From the NCBI GenBank assembly GCA_949126835.1, contig OX421497.1, positions 21,659,409-21,723,408 on the forward strand: a stretch of 64,000 nucleotides of DNA, written 5' to 3'. Each line of letters begins with the position of its first letter. The first letter of the stretch is position 1. The position numbers and the translations under genes were made by a program. This document shows, piece after piece, positions 50,901 to 59,900 of the stretch. The notes under the pieces were generated by a model that saw only the letters and a list, made by a program, of their open reading frames with translations, made no database searches and had not been told where the DNA came from. This DNA comes from Anisus vortex. Its lineage: Eukaryota; Mollusca; Gastropoda; Planorbidae.

Positions 50901-53900
50901 CTTGATTGACTGCACTTGACAATTGAGCTACAATATAATTATTGCTTTAACTAGAACAGATTTAACGGATGAAGGTTGAAAAAAAATTGAAGGGGGCAGG
51001 GGGGTAAATTGAGCGAGCGATTCATTAATATGGATTTCATTTATACAATATAAAAAAAATTTGTAAGAGTTTGTCCAATATTTATGTATGGTAAAACTTA
51101 CAAAAAAAAATAAATAAAAGAATAACAAAACAACAACTGTAAAAACTTTTTAAAAAATCCTAAAGTTATGAGAGGGTTCAACAATTGACAAGTCTTAATG
51201 ATTATGCATGCATGGTGAACCTAAGAGTTCATGGTGTACCAACATTTCCGGGCCCATTCGTTCATTAACTAACAAAACAACATGTCTGTGTGCTGCGTTA
51301 CTGGTTGTGCAGCGAGTAAGAAAAGATGTAGGAAGATAACATTTTATTTCATTTTATTCCAAAAGATGTTGCCGAAAGATAACGTTGGCTTGTGAACGTC
51401 AGACGTGAAAAATCATCTATTTTTATTCCCAAATGTATTTCTTGATGAAAAAAATAATCTTTTTTGTGTCTTCATGTATTTATAGGTCATGTTTTTTGAT
51501 AGCCACGAACCGCTATTCAATGAACTTTCATTACAGATAGGATTGAGTACATACAGATGTACACAGCGGTCAGTTCCTAGAGTTCTACCATAATGAAAAT
51601 GTACGATATCCTTTCTGTTCAAATCTACTCTTAAACATTGGAGACAATCCTGGTGTTAGTTTGGTGTTGTCCTTGTTTTGCGACGCGATTGTTTTTTATC
51701 TGTTCTTCTTGTTTTGTGTTGTCCTTGTTTTGTGTTGCCCTTAATGCATAGGCCTTGTATTGGTTTGTCCTTGTTTTGTGTTGCCCTTATACTGGATAGG
51801 CCTTGTATTGGTTTGTCCTTGTTTTGTGTTGCCCTTATACTAGATAGGCCTTGTATTGTGTTGTCCTTGTTTTGTGTTGTCCTTATACTGGATAGGCCTT
51901 GTATTGGTTTGTCCTTGTTTTGTGTTGCCCTTATACTAGATAGGCCTTGTATAGGTTTGTCCTTGTTTTGTGTTGCCCTTATACTGGATAGGCCTTGTAT
52001 TGGTTTGTCCTTGTTTTGTGTTGCCCTTATACTGGATAGGCCTTGTATTGGTTTGTCCTAGTTTTGTGTTGTCCTTATACTTGATAGGCCTTGTATTGGT
52101 TTGTCCTTGTTTTGTGTTGTCCTTATACTAGATAGGCCTTGTATTGGTTTGTCCTTGTTTTGTGTTGCCCTTATACTGGATAGGCCTTGTATTGGTTTGT
52201 CCTTGTTTTGTGTTGCCCTTATACTGGATAGGCCTTGTATTGGTTTGTCCTTGTACTGGATAGTCGCTGCATTGTCTTATCATTGTGTTGTGTTGTCCTT
52301 GTATTGGCTTATCCTTGTACTGGATAGTCGCTGCATTGTCTTATCCTTGTTTTGTGTTGTCCTTGTATTGTCTTGTCCTTGTTTTGTTTTTGGATTAGCT
52401 TGTCCTTGTACTGGATAGTCGCTGCATTGTCTGATCCTTGTTTTGTGTTGTCCTTGTATTGGCTTATCCTTGTACTGGATAGTCGCTGCATTGTCTTGTC
52501 CTTGTATTGACTTGTTCTTGTTTTGTCTTTGGATTGGCTTGTCCTTGTGTGTTGTCCTTGTATTGGGCTGTCCATTATTTTTGTGCTGTCCTTGCGTGGG
52601 TGCTACGAAAGCAACAACTAATAATTAATGACTTGCTAGAGTCGAACCGGATGTCCAGACTCCCATTACCGCTAGGGTTATTGGCTGGCGCTATTTTTAA
52701 AACCGTGCTGACAGTATAACCCTGTCATCGAAACATTATCCCTCCGCCGTGCTAAGTGGAGAAAGTGCTAATCGCTCGGTGTCATCCGCTTCTGCCAACG
52801 AGACAAACATCCGTCTGCCCATCGTCTGTCTTTCCGCGGGTTCACCAAGAGTTTACATTTACAACAATGGTGGAAAGGGAGGGGGTCAAGGACCGCAACT
52901 CTTGGGAGTTTTTATTATTATTGTGCAACATAGGATTTTTATTTAAAAAAGAAACAGAACACAAGTTTGAGACAATTGAAGATTTTTGAAGATTTTCAAG
53001 TACACTGTCCATTTATAAGAGCGACATCACTGGGGAAGAGTTTACGCATTGACCCTACCTACTACATCACACAGATGTGACGCGACACCGCCAACTCAAA
53101 ATTGAAAAGAGTTACGTACTGCTCTAATTTCATGCCAGACATAATAAATTTCATGCTAAAAAAATGCCAGACAAAAATAATTTTCTATTTTCCGCCAAGA
53201 AAATTCAACTAAGACACAATTCCCATTATAAAAATAAAAAAATGTCCAGTGTAAATATTATACACCAACTATATACTGACAATGTAAATACTATACAATA
53301 AATTCAGACAATGTCTGGTTCTCAACTTAATGAAGTGAATGTAGGCTTTATGATGCCAGTGAAACATAATACTTGATACTTGCTTACAACACAATAATCT
53401 GTTAAAACAAATCAATCAATCATGCCTTGCAGTATCTACACTACACCGCATTCTGCTTCATCTGATACAACGTCTGTACCCAGGTGCAGAAATTAGGGGA
53501 AACTATTTTCTACAGGATTTATAGATGAATCCCCCTTGGAGATATGCGCATGCCATTTCGTTCAACGCATAATACATACAGTAGATATACTTATCTGACT
53601 GGACTTAATAAGAATATTTATCATTTAATGAAAAGAACAGCTAACGTAAGTGCATTGTTGGTCCCTGATGATGCTCGTTCACATAGTCCACACAAGCCTA
53701 TAATGTGCCACCGGCAAAAGCTTAAGCGATGCCCTCTTGCATACTGTAACTGCATTGTTTAGTGCTGTATTTAGACTATATTTGCCGCCCCTTGAAGTGT
53801 CGCCCCCGGACATATGTCCCCTTCTGCCCCCCCCATCCCTATGTGAGGGCACTACTTGTCCGTCGGTTTCTATGAAGACCATCCACTGACTAAGTCCTAC

Positions 53901-56900
53901 TTGATTGTGGGGGACCGGGGGTCGGCTGATTAGGGCTATTCTTGCCTGAAAGTGTTGGCCGCATTTGGAGCGCGGATGCTTGGCTTGATGAAAACCATTG
54001 TTGGTCAGGGAAGCAGGCGTTCACCAGTTTCCGTGTCCTCGGCACATACTGAGAGGCTGTGTGGCCAGAACAATGCTCCAGCCGACTTACACAACTCCCC
54101 CCCTTCCCTCCTCCCCGACTAATGCCAGGTACACGTAAGTGCTACACCATCAACCCAACAAAACAACAAGCGGATTCGTACCAGAGAACTTTGGGAACGG
54201 CAATGCAAACGCGCTGACACAAGACCACAGTGTCCCTCAATGAACATGAAATGAACTAAAGGTCAGAGGTCACAAGTTCTCGATCAATGAAATTAGATCC
54301 TCTATGGTTTCAAACTGATCAATTTATTATTTCGTGATTACATTGACCCCAGCTTCGTTCTATGATGTTATTTAATTATGAATAGTGTAGCCTTTGGGGG
54401 ATTTGATCATCACTGTAGTGCTAAGACAAGAGAGGTCAACGTGACTCTGGAGGAATAGGGTCTCCAAGTGTAGTCTTGGATTTCAGAATCAATTCATTTA
54501 AGATGAACATGAGTATACATTAGGTATATGAGGGATGGGAAGTGAAATAAAACAGGCAGAGAAAGAGGGAAATACAAATTGGGGGAACAGACAGGATGGG
54601 AAAGATAGGAAGGAGGAGAAAATAGATAGAAGGTAAGAAAGACGAATTAAACGGGAAAAACAGAGAGCCCGGTAAAACAAAGAGACTTTTAGAGAAGTAA
54701 TACAACTAGAAACTCTCTAGATTTTACTTTATACAAAGATAGTGGGGGTGAGCGGGAATGAACACAACCACACAAAGTTGGTAGGGGTGAGCGGGAACGA
54801 GAACAACCACACAAAGGTAGTGGGGGTGAGCGAGAAAGAGAACAACCACACAAAGATAGTAGGGGTTATCGGGAATGAACACAACCACACAAAGATAGTA
54901 GGGGTGAGCGGGAATGAACACAACCACACAAAGATAATGGGGGGGGGGGGTGAGCGGGAAAGAGAACAACCACACAAAGATAGTAGGGGTGAGCGGTAAT
55001 GAACACAACCACACAAAGATAGTAGGGGTGAGCGGGAATGAATACAACCACACAAAGATAATGGGGGGTGAGCGGGAAAGAGAACAACCACACAAAGATA
55101 GTAGGGGTGAGCGGGAATGAACACAACCACACAAAGATAGTAGGGGTGAGCGGGAATGAACACAACCACACAAAGATAATGGGGGGTGTGAGCGGGAATG
55201 AACACAACCACACAAAGATAGTAGGGGTGAGCGGGAATGAACACAACCACACAATAATAGTGGGGATGAGGAGGAAATAGCACATCCACACACGATTGTA
55301 AGGTAGTGAGAGGTTGGGTCGATCGGGAATCGTCGCTTATAGTTTCACAAAGGACGTCGAAACCTTTAAAAAAAAACTAAACACCACCACAACCAGATGT
55401 CAACAGATGCACGGCTTTTGAAGTTCTGATTTATTGTAGCCGAGGGACAGCCTGAGGCTGAGTCTGATGGAATGATCTAATCGGTTGAGGGACGAGAGAA
55501 AATAATGTGATACGAATAAAACCCACGAGGGGGATGGTGGAGACAGTCAAGTGCACCAGTTCTCAATGCCCAGGTGTGGTGACACTACTGTCAAATTGCG
55601 CTAAAAGTTTAAATGCACTCATTGCCTTCTCTCTCACCCCCCCCCCCCCCCCAATCCGTCTCAATGAGCCAGAGATGTTATCAATCGATATAGACTATCT
55701 GACTATAAGATTTTGGGAAGGAAGAGGGGAGAGGAAGGGGCGCATGGTGATGGAGCAAGGGCATTAACCCATTATAAAAAAGTTGGTCTCTCCTGACATG
55801 ACTTAAAGTTTAAATCTCACCCCGTAAAAAAAGAGGCTGATAGTGTGCACTGCACAGTAAAAGGTTTATCTTTTGTGTATGATCACACATTTATGGACAA
55901 GTCGAAGCTACACACTAAACTAGCCCCCTTAAGAAGGTGGTTCCAATAACCTTATAAAGATGGTTTTGCACACATTATAAAGATGGTTTTAATGACCTTA
56001 TAAAGATGGTTTTACACTCATCATAAAGATAGTTTTAATGACCTTATAAAGATGGTTTTACACTCATTATAAAGATGGTTTTAATGACCTTATAAAGATG
56101 GTTTTACACACACACATTATAAAGATGGTTTTAATGACCTTATATAGATGGTTTTAATGACCTTATAAATTATAAAGATGATTTTACACACATTTTAAAG
56201 ACGGTCTTAACGACCTTATAATGATGGTTTTACTTTCATTATAAAGATGGTTTTAATTACCTTATAAAGATGGTTTTACACACCTTATAAAGAGGGTGTT
56301 AGTCATCTTATAAAAAGAAAACCATATAAACACAGTTTTTATAATACTCCCTTTGATTGTATACTAAGTTAACCATTTCCACTTCACTACAAAACTAAAA
56401 TTTCAAATCAGTAATGTCGGCAAATACATATCTAATTATAACTATTCCGCATTTTTTTAGTTACTTCCGTCAATGGCAGCCATGTTTTTTCGTATAATAT
56501 GTTCTTCGATTCGCAAATTGGTGGAAGGTATTTGTGACTATTCCAAAGGCTACGATGCTGAAAATTTGATAGAATGTATTGTTTGTCGGGACAAGTCTGC
56601 TGGCCAAGTTTCGGCTCGATCGGATGACGGGAAGTGGCTGAAAAATCGATGCAAAGTTTTGCAATCAACCAACCAACCAGACAGACAGCGCAAGTTAATA
56701 TAAAGGGAGTAAAAATGGTTTGACATACCTCATAAAGATGGTGTTTGACAGCTTTTAAAATTCCCAAAATATTCACAAACAAATTATACCCAAACTTAGA
56801 TGTGTGAAATACCTTTAGGTCTGGTAGTGTATAATATAGGTGATCCAAATATTTTTAAAACAATGTGTGTGGATGTTTGTTAAGTGCCCATAGAAACATT

Positions 56901-59900
56901 GTAGAAAAAAAAAAAATAACAGGATGAAATTTAAAGACTCTTCAACTTAACTACATAGTTATTCTTTCCCGAATTCCCCAAAATTCCCAAACTCTGGTAG
57001 TTTTCCCAAGCTTTGTAAACTGGAAAAATCAATTCCATTTGTCCAAACATTCACAACCAGATACCGGTATATATGACACTATACACCTTATAATGATAAT
57101 TGTACACACTAAGGTGTGATCAATGTGGCAAGTGAAGCAGCGTCCAGAAACTGGTAAAAAGTTCTTTCACTGGCCCCAGCGGATCGATTCATTTTTTTTT
57201 TATAAAGGTGACTTTACACACCTTATAAATATGGCTTAATGGGGGATCCAGTAGAGAGGGACTTTTTAAATTTCCTATCCAATATGTTTAATTTTTGGAC
57301 CATACTAGTAAAATATAAAAATGAAAAAAAAAAAAGAAAAAAAAATGGTGGCAATGGAGATGGCTGCCATTTTGTTTTTTATATTAGTGTTTTTACTTGA
57401 ACGAAAAGCGATGTTGCTTTTTTATAATCTATTTATTAAAATTGAGCATATTTTCTTTCAGGGAAAATTTGAAACTTGCGGCTGGTTATTGTTATTATAC
57501 ACAAAAATAGCCAAACTTTAGGAAGAAGAGAGGTGTGGTGTTTGGTTCATATAGTCATAGGCTAGCTGATGTTAGATTCTGAATGTCAATATAATCACAC
57601 ACACACAATGAGTTCAGGGGGAGTAATTAATTTGGGCAAGTGATTTTGTATGGAATTACCTTCAGCCACCAGAGACAGTAAGGAATAAATCCAATGTAAA
57701 TATTACTTTCTTATTTAGCTTTCTTTATTGCTTATTTATGACTAACTAATAGCGGACTAGCTCTGTGCTGGGCCACCACAAATCAGCAAAAGAAAGTGAC
57801 TTTTCAGATCTGAATGGTTATGATCTATGTGATTGACAATCATCATCATGTGGGCGTCTATTGCAGTTCTTATTTGTTTTAACGTGTATTATTTTATACA
57901 GCTGACAATGTAACAGATGCAGTGAATTAAAAAATAGAACTGCCAGGTAATTAACTCAACCTAATGAAGGAAAACACACAGACACAAAAATCAGGTGACT
58001 TTAGTGTCTACATTTGTAGGGTTTAAGATTCAAGTCAACCTGTCTATTTTTTTTAAAAAAAGGTTCTCTGATCTCATAGATTTTTTTTTCTGCTGGCAGA
58101 AATCATGTATAAAATATGTGTAAGTCTACCCCTCCACACAAACACTGCAATAGTTGTAAATGAACAATTACCATTTATGACTTCAATGTAGGAGAAAAAC
58201 TTTATAGACTCTGACAGTCAAAGGGAGGTAACATAACAATTTCAATGTTTAAAAATGTTCATTTTTTTTAACAAGATGATTTTTACCCAGTTTTTATTAC
58301 TAATTGGTCAAAGTTTTCATTTAGTGATAACAGCCTACCCCTCTACACAAACGCACACATTGAGGAAAACTTTATAGACTCTGACAGTCATAGGGAGGTA
58401 ACATAACAATTTCAATGTTTAAAAAGGTTCATTTTTTTTAACAAGATGATTTTTACCCAGTTTATTATTACTAATTGGTCAAAGTTTTCATTTAGTGATA
58501 ACAGCCTACCCCTCTACACAAACGCACACATTGAGGTAAACAAACCATTACCATTTAAGACTTCAATGTAGGAGAAAAACTTTATAGACTCTGACCAAAA
58601 GGTCAAAGGGAGATAACAATTTAAATGTTTAAAAATGTTCATTTTTTTTAAAGAGATGATTTTTACCCAGTTTTTCATTACTAATTGGTCAAAATTTTCA
58701 TTTAGTAGTAACAGAAAATCTATTCATCTAGTCATAGAGGATAGTCTAACAAACAAAAAACAAAACAAATAGGTTATCAAGAGAATGCAGAGTCTCTTCC
58801 CTTTTGTGTTTTTTTCAATGTAGTGTCTGTTTTAGAAGAAATGAGTCACGGTAAGCAGCTTTCTGTACATCTCTTCTCAGACATTTAATGGTTAATGGCC
58901 AGGTTTTCAAGTACTTAACAATCCCATCTCTCAGTAGAAAAGGATTTAAAAGAGTTTAGCACCAAGAGAAAAGAACAACACTGAGGAGTGAACATGCAAC
59001 TCACCTTCAAACCAGGGCAGTGAGCAAAGAAAGCTTCAACACTTTGAGAATGGTACAGGGAGCCGTGACCCACTGCACTGCAGGGTGTTCGTATAGTCAG
59101 CCTCCCGCAGTCAAACTCATTTCCTGACCTGTACCTGTACATGGCTGCCTCATTTCTTATCTGTTTGGAGAAACATTGAAAAGTGATTCAAATTGACTGA
59201 AATAGACTGGCATGCATACAATATAAGGGAAAACAAATTTAAAGGTGGCTTATATATTTATCATAAAATTAAGGGAAATTAAAAGACCAACTAACTTATC
59301 TTATTTAATCAGACTAGGATCATAGGATGAATAATGTCATTCTTACACGATTAGCCAGTTGAAAATAAATTGTTTCAAATACTAGTACCCATATGAGTAG
59401 GGTACTAGTTAGTCAACAATTTTATTGGGAATAAATTAATTTGCAGCATTGGTACTGTCACGGACAATGGATTTGGTTTTACCCAATCAGACAAGATGTT
59501 AGAAACAGTTTGAGATAGGATAAGGGACATAAATACAAATGGTGTTGGCTTAGACAAAATATCCCTCTGCAACAGGGGTCTGCAACAGGGGTGTGCAACA
59601 GGGGTGTGCAACAGGGGTCTGCAACAGGGGTCTGCAACAGGGGTCTGCAACAGGGGTCTGCAACAGGGGTCTGCAACAGGGGTGTGCAACAGGGGTGTGC
59701 AACAGGGGTCTGCAACAGGGGTGTGCAACAGGGGTGTGCAACAGGGATGTGCAACAGGGGTCTGCAACAGGGGTGTGCAACAGGGGTGTGCAACAGGGGT
59801 GTGCAACAGGAGTGTGCAACAGGGGTGTGCAACAGGGGTGTGCAACAGGGGTGTGCAACAGGAGTGTGCAACAGGAGTGTGCAACAGGAGTGTGCAACAG

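Larger units (their letters stand above)
10647..59004 (-). other. BCKDHB giant intron C-D, 48,358 bp
   Basis: The borders GTGAGT (just left of exon C) and CACCCTCAG (just right of exon D) are canonical and the phases match, so the two exons should be spliced together. The intron hosts most of the repeats and mobile elements listed here. I recognise no nested host gene in it. A scaffold misjoin is a formal alternative, but gene order and strand agree with one gene. Confidence 0.85.

Noticed and set aside
51678..52418. Repeat proteins with a 16-residue period
   Set aside because: Caused by the 48-bp unit. Frames are broken where units shift and there is no promoter or splice evidence.
54724..55293. 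Hydrophobic or Cys-rich frames on both strands
   Set aside because: The 39-bp unit is a multiple of three and keeps many frames open. They look like membrane proteins only through repeat composition.
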